Shown here: positions 10,801-19,600 of the stretch, in pieces
Position numbering within the stretch: the first letter of the stretch is position 1
How the letters are laid out: each line of letters starts with the position of its first letter
Assembly: GCA_024998595.1 (NCBI GenBank)
Contig: JACOEK010000002.1
Span: 682,001 to 746,000 of the forward strand
DNA from: Nitrospira sp.
GTDB lineage: Bacteria; Nitrospirota; Nitrospiria; Nitrospirales; Nitrospiraceae
Direction of reading: 5' to 3'
DNA: 64,000 nt
Program-made: the position numbers and the translations under genes
Notes under the pieces: model-generated
Seen by the model: only the letters and a program-made list of their open reading frames with translations
Told to the model about the DNA's origin: nothing
Database searches by the model: none

Positions 10801-11141
10801 TTGGCTTCGCTTATCCTGCTGCGCAGACTCTCCAGACCATCCCCACTGTGTAGCTCTTGACCAACCAACGCAGTCACTACACCGAGCCTCTGTTCATTGG
10901 CAACGACCTGAAGAGTAATCTGTCTCTGAGCTTCGAGAGCCCTCTCGACTGCTGCGAAGGGGTCTTCCCACAGACGCGCCCGTACTTTTAATTCGCCTGC
11001 CGCTTCGTGTAATCCCGTGCCGCTGCCGGGCGGCCGCGAACTTTGTAGTGGAGTCTTGACGAGCACCATGGCTGCCACAGCTAGCGCCAGGGTAACCGTC
11101 GTAGTTAAAGATAGGGTGGAATCGTCTCCCTTGAAGGCCAT
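7887..11141 (-). CDS. Large multi-spanning membrane protein with a receptor-like soluble domain, function unknown
   Basis: 1084 residues. One N-terminal membrane segment (about 12-30) is followed by about 630 soluble residues, then about eight membrane segments in the last 400 residues and a short C-terminal hydrophobic tail (FLQYWYLGQ). Part of the soluble region (about 505-640, with AIGILGRDPYDALLILQAV and FFATDLDARYF) resembles a periplasmic-binding or receptor-type Rossmann half. A low-complexity Lys/Glu/Asp stretch lies near 455-490. The start is the ATG at 11141 with AGGGA upstream, not the TTG at 11147. It is monocistronic. I do not recognise the family. Confidence 0.8.
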   Translation of the reverse strand: MAFKGDDSTLSLTTTVTLALAVAAMVLVKTPLQSSRPPGSGTGLHEAAGELKVRARLWEDPFAAVERALEAQRQITLQVVANEQRLGVVTALVGQELHSGDGLESLRSRISEANNDLILALVVMTQGGSSVEATEVRIRDRYAVAAALEVSCFAPDKGESLSYFKWDFPKSVQAESAGASRRVKTPLDSETGSHSTRQYTPYEWYSRNAIGTCPPPDNSPDSPSQVLVLWVKAQEDEDRILARLSELVSKFPQVSAKLVGPRTSSEFRRILEELSKRNPREGYSWQFPVRLNHWGVAQPLTRDKKIQLYSPWATAMPGLLSYSYRHSGVNGGMDCRRYAACENMFRELLISGGLIPAYTVTSDHVLFASLLDELERRKVEVGKDRIVLIGEWDSFYARALPVTFTAAACHHATTKTKESLINPCPDIQTAIDNLLRGALSPKDLNISQYSYLSGLDGETAEDHAKRTKSKDEDKAKERDNAEGKGPFRDIASYERPEGKAQLDYVRRLVARIKSETREGNSADDRTTKARRGRVKAIGILGRDPYDALLILQAVREEFPNALFFATDLDARYFHEDEQKWTRNLIVASQFGLQLEPSLQRSIPPFRSSLQTSTFFAVLQAIGAVAATPQNETIPPRLFEIGRHGAVDLSPDRPETRLNTVHPARIDVDEIGGFNPPPYLVPLWIVGLTLGFLALWGYGRLWNWMTARDEPDPAMRRLQWIPRFSWVAIPLVLVLVVACWIAHFDTYAEEEPFSWTDGVSIWPTEALRFMAMCLSLFFLFKARADSARNFDELTKSFSPDLPSDPTPGGWRDKLKGFWSDLNWMFHGSKQDYPGDLKDLWMRYRRAHGFLPRAARIAMGFVAYLCLILPMVLVMNGGEFRLSVPCRGEFSCALDAKLLSVSVLSFLLLNLSLLDAVILCTKWIQEMPAATSKLTSMQKIRLIVERSMVVNRRVLPPFLVLFLLIAARNHYFDNWDFPPGLILALTVNSLVLITSATLLYVAAVQAKRRILASVQEQLDRVMAHIEERGLAPIKVAAGSSSDRLRQIITDIDGIQQGAFVPFYQQPMVQATLVAALAFLQYWYLGQ

Positions 11142-11368
11142 GGGCAATCCCTGCTCTCAGTGGCTCAAGGCTGAGGGTGACCTCATTGACTCTACGTACA
11201 TGCAGCATCTCTCGTGCCAACTACGTAGTATGGAAATGACAGGGTAATTGATGGATTCTAGGCGCAACTAATAGGGCGACGGGCTCTTGTCGTATCGATG
11301 AGGATACAGGGCCGTATCCGATTGGATACCGTGGAACGGGCGGTGAGGACAACAGTGACAGTGAATCG

Positions 11369-12844
11369 CTACGATGAACAGCTCACACTCAGATGTTTGC
11401 CCCAGTTCGGCGGCGCCGCCGCGTAGGAATTCATGTCGGGGTGGTCTGAATACGGATCGTGAAGCAGGGTCAGCAGGCGGTCGATCTCAGAATAATCTTT
11501 CTGCTGCGCTTTCTCGATGGCCCCTTGAGCGAGATAGTTGCGGAGGATGTACTTGGGATTCACCAGATCCATCCGAATCCGTCGCTCTTCGTCCCGACTC
11601 TGTTCGCTCTGCAGTCTCTCGCGATATTGCCCGGCCCAGGCATCGAAGCGGTCCGGATTCAGAAAATGTTCTCGCAACCGTTCGTTCTTCGCTGAGGGGT
11701 CGGATGAAAAGGTGCCGAGTTCGCGCCAGAAAATCGTGTAGTCCACGCGGCTGCCGACCATGAGCGACTTCAACTCTTGCAACAGCGCCTCATCTTCAAC
11801 ATGATCCTCTGTCAGGCCGAACTTCATTCGCATGTGATCTCGGTAATAGCGATCAACCGTGGCCTGGTAGCCATCAAGCGCCGTTTTCAGTTCTTCCTTG
11901 GGTGCGAACGGTAACAGGGTTTGCGCAAGACAACTCAGGTTCCACAGACCAATGTAGGGCTGCTGATTGAAGGCGTACCGCCCGTTGTAGTCGGAATGGT
12001 TGCAGATGAAGCCCGGATCATAGTCGTCCATGAAGCCATAGGGGCCGTAGTCCAGCGTCAGTCCCAAGATCGACATATTGTCGGTGTTCAACACACCATG
12101 AGACCACCCCACCGCCTGCCACTGGGCGATGAGCTTCGCGGTGCGCTCGACGACCTCGGAAAAAAACCGGAGATACTTGTCGGCGGCGGGAGCGAGGTGG
12201 GGGAAATGCATCTCGATCACGTAGTCGGCCAATCGCTGCAGGTGCTCATGCTGCTTTCGGTAATAAAAAATCTCGAAGGTGCCGAACCGCACGTGCGAAG
12301 GCGCCATGCGGACGATGGTGGCACCGGTTTCCACCTGTTCGCGATACACCTTGTCCTCGCTGCCGATCAGGCACAAGGCGCGGGTCGTCGGGATGCCGAG
12401 TCCATGCATGGCTTCGCAACAGAGATACTCACGAATGGCTGAGCGAAGGACGGAGCGGCCGTCACCGTCGCGGGAAAACGGCGTCATGCCTGCGCCTTTC
12501 AAATGCAGATCCCAGCGTTCTCCGCGCCCGTTGACGATTTCTCCCAGAAGAATCGCCCGGCCATCGCCGAGTTGCGGCACGTACACACCGAACTGGTGAC
12601 CGGAGTAGAGCATGGCTAGCGGGTCCATCCCCGGCACCAGCAGGCTGCCACCGAACACTCCGGCGAACTCCGGTCGCGTGACTTCGTGAGGGTCGAGATC
12701 GAGCAGTTCCATCGCCGCCCGGTTCGCGCTGATCAGAAACGGCGCGGCCTGAAACGGTGTCGGATTCACCTTGGCGTAGAACACCTCGGGCAAACGTGCG
12801 TAACTGTTATCGAACGTGAGCGTTTCCAGCGTGTGATCCGTCAT
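11369..12844 (-). CDS. selO: Protein adenylyltransferase SelO (YdiU/UPF0061)
   Basis: 491 residues, the usual length. Family marks include YSGHQFGVYVPQLGDGRA, LHLKGAGMTPFSRDGDGR, SAIREYLCCEAMHGLGIP and the NTDNMSILGLTLDYGP segment with its metal-binding Asn/Asp. SelO is a pseudokinase that transfers AMP from ATP to Ser, Thr or Tyr of redox-related proteins. The C-terminus is VSCSS; the Cys sits where eukaryotic orthologues carry selenocysteine. The codon is TGC-type Cys, so no Sec insertion is implied. Confidence 0.95.
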   Translation of the reverse strand: MTDHTLETLTFDNSYARLPEVFYAKVNPTPFQAAPFLISANRAAMELLDLDPHEVTRPEFAGVFGGSLLVPGMDPLAMLYSGHQFGVYVPQLGDGRAILLGEIVNGRGERWDLHLKGAGMTPFSRDGDGRSVLRSAIREYLCCEAMHGLGIPTTRALCLIGSEDKVYREQVETGATIVRMAPSHVRFGTFEIFYYRKQHEHLQRLADYVIEMHFPHLAPAADKYLRFFSEVVERTAKLIAQWQAVGWSHGVLNTDNMSILGLTLDYGPYGFMDDYDPGFICNHSDYNGRYAFNQQPYIGLWNLSCLAQTLLPFAPKEELKTALDGYQATVDRYYRDHMRMKFGLTEDHVEDEALLQELKSLMVGSRVDYTIFWRELGTFSSDPSAKNERLREHFLNPDRFDAWAGQYRERLQSEQSRDEERRIRMDLVNPKYILRNYLAQGAIEKAQQKDYSEIDRLLTLLHDPYSDHPDMNSYAAAPPNWGKHLSVSCSS

Positions 12845-12871
12845 GCGATTGATAATCCTCTGTCCCTCATC

Positions 12872-13270
12872 TTACCGAAAATTGGCTTCGAGATCGGACT
12901 CTAACGTAAAGACGAAGATGCGCTCGCCGACCACCGTGTCGATGTCGGTGAACAACGCCATAATCTTGGCGCCGATCAGATCCGCCACCTGTTCACAGAG
13001 TCGTTCGCGTCCCTGGGCGATGAGGTTTTGACGCAGCCGCTTCACCATGTCGACGCCTTCGGCCGTTTTGGCCAATTGCCGCTCCGCCGGCGTGAGCACC
13101 CCTTTCAATCGCACGACCAGCATGTCGCGCACAATGAACACGCGGACCTCGTCGGGGCCACGGCCTAGAAATTCCTGTTCGAATTTGATGATCGCCGTGC
13201 GAACGGCGGCTTCTTTTTCTCCCTTACTGGGCGCAGGCACGATAATCTTTCTCCCTGATGGTACAGACAT
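12872..13270 (-). CDS. DUF2294 family protein
   Basis: 132 residues. It shows the DUF2294 pattern FEQEFLGRGPDEVRVFIVRDMLVV followed by LTPAERQLA and a C-terminal VVGERIFVFTL. The family is soluble and often sits near ion or CO2 transport genes; its function is not established. It lies 27 bp upstream of selO in the same direction and is probably co-transcribed with it. The divergent neighbour is the inorganic-carbon operon. The ATG at 13270 is preferred to a GTG 21 nt earlier. Confidence 0.8.
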   Translation of the reverse strand: MSVPSGRKIIVPAPSKGEKEAAVRTAIIKFEQEFLGRGPDEVRVFIVRDMLVVRLKGVLTPAERQLAKTAEGVDMVKRLRQNLIAQGRERLCEQVADLIGAKIMALFTDIDTVVGERIFVFTLESDLEANFR

Positions 13271-13402
13271 GGACGACCGGATTATAGTCACGGCCGCCTC
13301 AGGACTCCACCCCTATGGATGCCGGTACCAACACCCGGTCCCTCAGGCTATCGACCGAAGCCTGGTGCGCATACGCATTGGCCCGAATACGAGGAGTTTT
13401 CG

Positions 13403-13416
13403 CTTGCAATTGCAAG
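13403..13416. promoter_or_regulatory. 14-bp perfect palindrome upstream of the DAB operon (candidate operator)
   Basis: CTTGCAATTGCAAG is a perfect palindrome in the 367-bp divergent intergenic region between the DUF2294 gene and dabB. It lies about 235 bp before the dabB ATG. Its symmetry and AT-rich core fit a dimeric repressor or LysR-type site. No regulator gene is adjacent, so the binding protein is unknown. Confidence 0.45.
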
Positions 13417-13497
13417 GGGTTCACGGATACATCTAACCCAGTTTTCAGGTGGTGCCGACGAGAGCCGTGATTCGTGCGCGGCCCGGACCCACTCCAC

Positions 13498-13512
13498 AGA
13501 TGTAAGAGACAG
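13498..13512 (+). other. Tn5 mosaic-end-like 15-mer
   Basis: AGATGTAAGAGACAG equals the 19-bp Tn5/Nextera mosaic end with the internal GTAT missing. No transposase or second end is nearby. It may be chance or a trace of library adapter at an assembly join. I see no gene in 13271-13637 apart from this, the palindrome and the terminator. Confidence 0.3.
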
Positions 13513-13563
13513 GCAGTAGGGTCTTGCCGGTGTTTCCTTCCAGGGAAAGGCCGGGGACAGTGC

Positions 13564-13616
13564 AGGCCAGTCGTTGGTACCTTGTGGCAAGGACCGTCGG
13601 CTGGCCTTTTTCTTTT
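13564..13616 (+). terminator. Intrinsic terminator / possible attenuator before dabB
   Basis: AGGCCAG (13564-13570) pairs with CTGGCCT (13601-13607). An inner stem GGTaCCTT/AAGGACC lies inside, and a T-rich tail follows (13606-13615). It ends about 20 nt before the dabB ATG and its Shine-Dalgarno. With no gene on the plus strand upstream, it could attenuate the operon leader. A second hairpin-forming stretch precedes it (13528-13556). Confidence 0.6.
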
Positions 13617-13637
13617 CATGGCCGGCATGGAGTACGC

Positions 13638-15332
13638 ATGTCCTTCCTAGCCCTCGTCCCGCTGTTGCCGTTACTCACGGCCTTCATCGTGATGACCGGC
13701 GATCGAGCAGACCAGGAGCAGAACGCCCGCTCAGGCCTGTTCCCGATAGCGGCGTCCTTCTTTGGCTCCCTCATCATTTTGGTGACGGTGACCTCGGAAG
13801 GTCCGATCATGTTTCAACTCTATGATCCGGCCGCCATCGCCAATCTCGCCTTCCCGATCGGCGTCTACATCGACCGACTCAGCGCCGTCATGATGGTCCT
13901 GATTACAGGCGTGACCACGCTCATCTATCGTTATTCGATGGGTTACATGTATCAGGATCGCGGGTATCGACGGTATCTGGGAATGCTCGCCATCACCACG
14001 ACCATCCTGCTCTGCATGGTCTCCAGCGCCAACCTGGTGATGCTGTTCATTTTCTGGCAAATTCTCTCCTGGCTGTTGTTTCTGTTAGCCCACAATCACG
14101 GGCATGCGGCCACGCTGTCCGGCGCCTCCAATACGTTTACGACGTTGCGGCTCAGCGATGCGGCCTTCCTCGCAGGCATTGTCCTGGCCTATTCTCTCTA
14201 CGGCACGTTCGAGTTTCAGACGCTGTTCACCCGCGCCGCCGAGACACCGGTGACCTTGTCGATCTGGCCGGAACTCGGTTGGGACATGAACGGCTCCACT
14301 GCCGTGACCCTGCTCATTTTCGGTGGCGCCATGGGAAAATCGGCGCAATTCCCCATCCATACCTGGCTTCCGCGATCGCTGTACGCGCCGACCCCGATCC
14401 ACGCGCTGCTGCACGCCGGCATCATCAATGCCGGAGGGTTCCTGCTGAACCGGCTCGCCCCGCTCTACGGCCTGAGCCCGACGACACTGCATGTGGTCTT
14501 CGTCATCGGCATGCTCACGGCGGTCCTCGGCGCCACCATGATGTTGACGCAGAACGACATCAAGAAGACCCTGGGGTTCTCCACGATCGGACAGATGGGC
14601 TACATGATCATGGAGTGCGGGCTCGGCGCGTTTTCCCTCGCCGTCTTCCATCTCATCGCGCACGGCCTGTTCAAAGGCACAGTGTTCCTGAACTGCGGCA
14701 ACGTGATTCACAAGGCCCGCCAGGAACCTTCATTCCCGCCGATCGACCGCGAGACGGAGGAAAGCGAATTCTCCAACCTGACCTGGTCCACCGGGTTTTT
14801 CACGACCCTGTTGCTGCCGCTGGTCATTCTATTGGTCACGCACGGCGTGTTGCGCATTCCGCTGCTCGAGTCACAAGGAACGGTGATCTTCCTGTTCTTC
14901 ATCTGGGTCACCTCTTCGCAGGCAATCCTCTCACTGACGCGCATTCGGGCGGTAGCCTCCTGGAAGGTGTCCGCCGCCATGCTGGTGACGCTGGTGATCG
15001 TTGTCTTCACCTATCTGTTTGCCGTGGAGAGCTTCACCCATTTTCTGTACCCGAACCCTGAGGAAGTCGCCTTCTATTTCAAGGCTGCAGCACTCCCGGG
15101 ACGGCTGTTCGACAGTTTGGTGGTAGGCACGACGTTGTTGACGATTCTGAGCTGGATCTATCTGTACGCCCATGCTCATGGACGCTCGGTCACCATACCC
15201 GGTTGGATCGAGGCCTTCCTGCTCCGCCTGTACGTCCTGTTCATGAACCGGCTCTACCTCGATCAGCTCTATCTCACCATCGGTCGTGTCGTGACACAGG
15301 TCGCGCATCGCCTGGAGAAACGGCTCTCGTGA
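13638..15332 (+). CDS. dabB: DabB-like proton-conducting membrane subunit of the inorganic-carbon uptake complex
   Basis: 564 residues, about 14 membrane segments, related to NuoL/MrpA. Key channel residues are visible: K234 and H241 in MGKSAQFPIHTWLP and the His in IHALLHAGIINAGGFLLNR, plus Lys in NDIKKTLGFSTIGQMGYM. DabB couples ion flow to DabA, which converts CO2 to bicarbonate in the cytoplasm. The ATG at 13638 has GGAG 6 nt upstream; a longer frame from 13524 runs through the terminator and is rejected. First gene of the DAB operon. Confidence 0.9.
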   Translation: MSFLALVPLLPLLTAFIVMTGDRADQEQNARSGLFPIAASFFGSLIILVTVTSEGPIMFQLYDPAAIANLAFPIGVYIDRLSAVMMVLITGVTTLIYRYSMGYMYQDRGYRRYLGMLAITTTILLCMVSSANLVMLFIFWQILSWLLFLLAHNHGHAATLSGASNTFTTLRLSDAAFLAGIVLAYSLYGTFEFQTLFTRAAETPVTLSIWPELGWDMNGSTAVTLLIFGGAMGKSAQFPIHTWLPRSLYAPTPIHALLHAGIINAGGFLLNRLAPLYGLSPTTLHVVFVIGMLTAVLGATMMLTQNDIKKTLGFSTIGQMGYMIMECGLGAFSLAVFHLIAHGLFKGTVFLNCGNVIHKARQEPSFPPIDRETEESEFSNLTWSTGFFTTLLLPLVILLVTHGVLRIPLLESQGTVIFLFFIWVTSSQAILSLTRIRAVASWKVSAAMLVTLVIVVFTYLFAVESFTHFLYPNPEEVAFYFKAAALPGRLFDSLVVGTTLLTILSWIYLYAHAHGRSVTIPGWIEAFLLRLYVLFMNRLYLDQLYLTIGRVVTQVAHRLEKRLS

Positions 15333-15390
15333 CGAAACCAAGGCTGCTTCTCTGTCACGACCGCTCTGCGGCCGTCATCGGAGTGGGATC

Positions 15391-16698
15391 GTGATAGAGC
15401 CCTGGATGACACCCTGGCTTCTTCTGGCCATACCTGTTTTAGGCGCCAGCCTCGGCCTGCTGATGAGGGCCTCTCTTCAGCGCATGAAGGCCGTGGCCCT
15501 GGGGACTACGGGAGCAAGCCTGCTCGCCGTCATGGGCACATCCCTGGTGCAAAGCGAATCCACTGCTGCCATCTCTTTTCTCTGCCTGCTTCCGGCAACG
15601 GCGTTCCTCACGCTGCTTGGGCAGCCGTTGCACCGGGAGCACAGTTCAGCCTGGGTCATGACCTTGATCCTGCTCGGCGTGGCGCTGGGTATTCTCACCA
15701 GTCACGCCGCCGCGCGCGACCTCTTGCTCGTGCTGCTCCTTAGTATCGTGTGCGGCTTGCTGTATCGTCATCAACCGGGCTCCATGCCCGCAACCTGGCG
15801 GGGCATGTCGTCTTTCGGACTGGGCATTTTCTCCACCTTGATGGCGTTGGTCCTTCCGGCACCGGCTTCGACGCTCGCGTCGCTGGTCACCTGCGCGACG
15901 CTGCTGCCCCTCTTGCCCGTACACAGCGGATTCGTGGCGGCGCTGAGTGGACTGCCGGGTAATCTTCCTGCATTCCTGGCCTTTGTACTGCCGACAGTCG
16001 GATTCCATACCCTGTTGCTGCTGCTCCCCTCGCTCTCCACCACGATGCTCCACACAGTAGGCATTTTAGCGCTGGCCGGCGCCGTGTATGGTTCGCTGCG
16101 AGCCTTGATTCAGTCGCATCCGCTGCCTCGACTCGGATATGCCGCACTGGCCTTCTTCTGCATGCTCTGGTGGTACATTGCCGACACAGACACCGCCCCG
16201 GTCCAAGCCCTGGTCTATCTCAGCGCCGTGGGGCTCACCACCAGCGGGCTTTTGCTGGCTTGGTATGCCATTCGGGCGCGGTACGGGGATATCGATTTTC
16301 AAGCGCTCGGCGGTCTCGCCTACCCAATGCCTCGGTTCAGCACGTTGCTGGCGCTGCTGGCGCTAGCCGCCCTGGGCATGCCGCCATTCGGCGTTTTTTC
16401 CGGGTTCCTGGGAATGCTGCTGACGCCCGCATTTGCGCCGTCCGGCCCGTTCGCCATCATCATCCTCGTCTGGCTTACTGCCTCCTGGTACTACACCGAT
16501 CTGATCCAACAGGTGGTGTTCGGCAGGCCCCGCCTGGACCTGCGACATGAAGATTTGCGGCAGACGGAATTTATCTCCTTGCTCCTGGTGTTGCTGCTAC
16601 TCCTGATCCTGGGTACGGCCCCGTCTCGTGTGTTTGAGTCGCCCGCGGCCGGGCCTGCCGCTACGGTTGCCATGCAGGGTGAGACATGGACCCGATGA
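15391..16698 (+). CDS. Degenerate NuoM/NuoN-like membrane subunit, third component of the DAB operon
   Basis: 435 residues, about 12 membrane segments, starting at a GTG with GGAG 7 nt upstream. It resembles antiporter-like subunits in GLAYPMPRFSTLLALLALAALGMPPFGVFSGF. The helix-7/8 region reads LLPVHSGFVAALSGLPG...FVLPTVGFHTLL: a His (H178) is kept, but the conserved channel Lys is absent. It lies between dabB and dabA and overlaps dabA by 13 nt. Probably a structural or modified ion subunit; the standard two-gene DAB system lacks it. Confidence 0.75.
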   Translation: MIEPWMTPWLLLAIPVLGASLGLLMRASLQRMKAVALGTTGASLLAVMGTSLVQSESTAAISFLCLLPATAFLTLLGQPLHREHSSAWVMTLILLGVALGILTSHAAARDLLLVLLLSIVCGLLYRHQPGSMPATWRGMSSFGLGIFSTLMALVLPAPASTLASLVTCATLLPLLPVHSGFVAALSGLPGNLPAFLAFVLPTVGFHTLLLLLPSLSTTMLHTVGILALAGAVYGSLRALIQSHPLPRLGYAALAFFCMLWWYIADTDTAPVQALVYLSAVGLTTSGLLLAWYAIRARYGDIDFQALGGLAYPMPRFSTLLALLALAALGMPPFGVFSGFLGMLLTPAFAPSGPFAIIILVWLTASWYYTDLIQQVVFGRPRLDLRHEDLRQTEFISLLLVLLLLLILGTAPSRVFESPAAGPAATVAMQGETWTR

Positions 16699-19600
16699 TT
16701 CGTACCGACGACTCGACCGAGCTCGAAGCGCGCCGGATGGAGTTGCGAGGCATGATCCGGCTCGCCAGTGAAGTCATCGCGCAATATTGGCCCATGCGCA
16801 CCTTCGTGCACCACAATCCCCTGCACAGCCTCGAATATCTACCGTTTACCGAGACGGTCCGCCGTGGCCGGCAGTTCCTAGGCGGCAATGGATACCTTCC
16901 CGGCGACCTGTATCGGCGATATGTGAAAACAGGTCGGATCCTGGTCGGCCACATCGATGACGCATTGGCTTCGTTTGCGAAGGATGAAGACGTCGACCTC
17001 GGATCCTGCCGCATTTCACAGCGGGAGGTGTGGCGTGCCTGCCTGACTCATGGTCTCTCCCGGCCGGCAGAGGAACCGCTCGACCGCCTCATGGAACGCG
17101 AACCGATCGAGGAACAGGTGGATGCCCTCGCCGAGCGCCTCGTCGCCTTTGCCGCGCCGACCGTGCCGGAACGGATGGCCGCTATGGTTAGAGAGGATGT
17201 GGCCGCGCTGGGACGAGATCTGACGTTATCGAACTGGTGCGACCGGACGCTGGGCACCAAGATCGGAGAGCAGATCAACGGCGAACTGATCAAATGGTGC
17301 GAAGCTTTCCTGGACGAGGGCCACGCAACCTGGGCGATGCCGGGACGGCGCCAGGGGCTCTACACGGCCTGGAAACAGGTGGCTGCAAATGAGTGGGCGA
17401 CCTGCGGCATTACCGACAGCCGCCGAAAAATTGCTGCGCTGCCCGAGCATCCGGAAGACACGGTGTTCGACTGTCTTGAATCCTTGGCGATCCCGGCGGA
17501 GTTTCGGCAGGACTATCTCGCCCTCCAGCTCGCAGCGCTTCCCGGTTGGGCCGGTTTCATCAAATGGCGGGCCGAGGAAAACGACTATGCCTGGCAGCAG
17601 GCGTACCCCGTGGGCCTGGTGAAATTTCTCGCCGTGCGACTCTGGTATGTGCGCGAACTCGTCGAGAAAGTCTGTCAGGAAGAATTGGGCATCGAGGGCA
17701 ACTATCGCGCCGTGTTGCGCTTTATGGACCAGGAGTCCTCCGGATACTTCATGCGCAAGGAACGGGTCGCCGGCCGTTTGCCGGCTCCCTTTGCCGACCG
17801 GGTCGCGCGCCTGCACGCGCAATCGCGTGGTCAACAGAACAGGGTGACGCTCGCTCGCGAATGGGAGCAACTCACCCATCACTATCAGATCGAATTCGGC
17901 CCGCGCCGGGAACGGGCGGCGCAACGGGCGATGGCCAGACGCCTGCTCACGCTCGCCCACGCGCTTGAGATCGTACCCACCCTGTTGATGGACGCACCGC
18001 CGACCGCCCTCCTCCAGCTCCTCGACTGGATGGCCACGTTTCCGGAATCGGCGCATGGCCCGGTTTGGCTGAAGGCGTTTGAGGCAGGCTATCAGGATCA
18101 TCTGTTCGGCATGCTGCGGCGCGCGCCAACCAAACCGCAACCCGCCACGCCCGACGGTCAGCCGCCGGTCCGCCCCCATTCGCAATCGGTCTTTTGCATC
18201 GACGTGCGATCCGAGCCGTTCCGCCGTCACCTAGAATCGACGGGCGCCAACGAGACGTACGGCTTCGCGGGTTTTTTCGCCGCCCTCATTCGATATCGCG
18301 CGTGGGGCAAGGAGCATGAAACAGAGCAGTTTCCGGTCATCATGCGCGCCAAGAACGAGGTACGCGAAATTCCCCGCAGCTACTTGGATCATTACGTCTC
18401 CAAACACCAGTCGCGGGCCAAACTGGTCCATGCCGGCCATACGCTGCTACACGACTTGAAGGAAAACGTCGTCACTCCGTATGTGATGGTCGAATCACTC
18501 GGCTGGTTTTATGTCCTTCCGATGATGGGCAAGACCTTCCTGCCAGCCTGGTACAAACGATTGACCAGCTGGATTCGCCGGTTGTTCGTCCCGCCGATCG
18601 CCACCATTTTAACCGTCGACAAGCTAGCTCCGGCTGAAACTGAAGAAATGGTGGTGTCCGAGCAACGCGCGCTGATCTGGAAGGCCTTACGCGACCGACT
18701 TGGCCTGCATGGTTCGCGAGTCGAGGCCCAATTTGTCGAAGCCCTGCGACGGCGGGCCCTGGACGAGGACGCGCCCGTGGAGCCCTTTCTGAGCGAGGCC
18801 GCCCGGGCGGTCGATCTGTCAAACGAACAACTGACCACGTTCCTCGACGAACTGCGGCGGCATTATCGGATCAACCGGCGCGCAGCCTCGCGCCAGAAAG
18901 AACGCATTACCCGCACCGGATTTACTCTCGAAGAGCAGGTCATGACCCTCGAGACGGCCTTGCGCATGATGGGACTGGTGCGAAATTTCGCCCGGCTCGT
19001 GCTCTTCTGCGCCCATGGCAGCACGACGGAGAACAATCCGTTCGAGTCGGCGCTGGACTGCGGCGCCTGCGGCGGGAACGAAGGCAAACCGAATGCGCGC
19101 GTTCTGGCGGCGATGGCCAATCGCGCCCCGGTGCGCGAACGGCTGGCAAAACGCGGCATCGTCATTCCGTCGGATACGCACTTCCTTGCCGGGCAGATTG
19201 ATACCACGACCGATGAGGTGCAGCTCTTCGATCTCGAAGACGCACCCCCGACCCACCGGAAAGATGTGGCTCGCCTGTACGACGATTTACGGGAAGCCGG
19301 ACAACTCACCAGCCAGGAGCGCTGTACCAGATTTCCCGATGTCGGCGCCGTCCTGCCGTTCGACAAGGCATCGGGCCATGTCGCCGCAAGAAGCGCGGAC
19401 TGGAGTCAGGTGCGGCCCGAATGGGGTCTATCCGGAAATACGGCCTTTATCATCGGGCGGCGGGAATTGACGAAGGGGCTGAATCTTTCCGGGCGCGTCT
19501 TTCTGCAATCTTACGATTATCGCGAAGACCCGACGGATCGATGGCTGGAAGTGCTCCTCACCGCCCCGCAGGTCGTGGCGCAGTGGATCAACATGGAGCA

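Noticed and set aside
13528-13556. Cobalamin-type riboswitch in the DAB leader
   Set aside because: A hairpin can form, but the conserved B12-box and core sequences are missing.
17226-18230. Long minus-strand frame opposite dabA (334 codons)
   Set aside because: It is a shadow of the GC-rich dabA codon pattern. It has no recognisable domain or ribosome-binding site.
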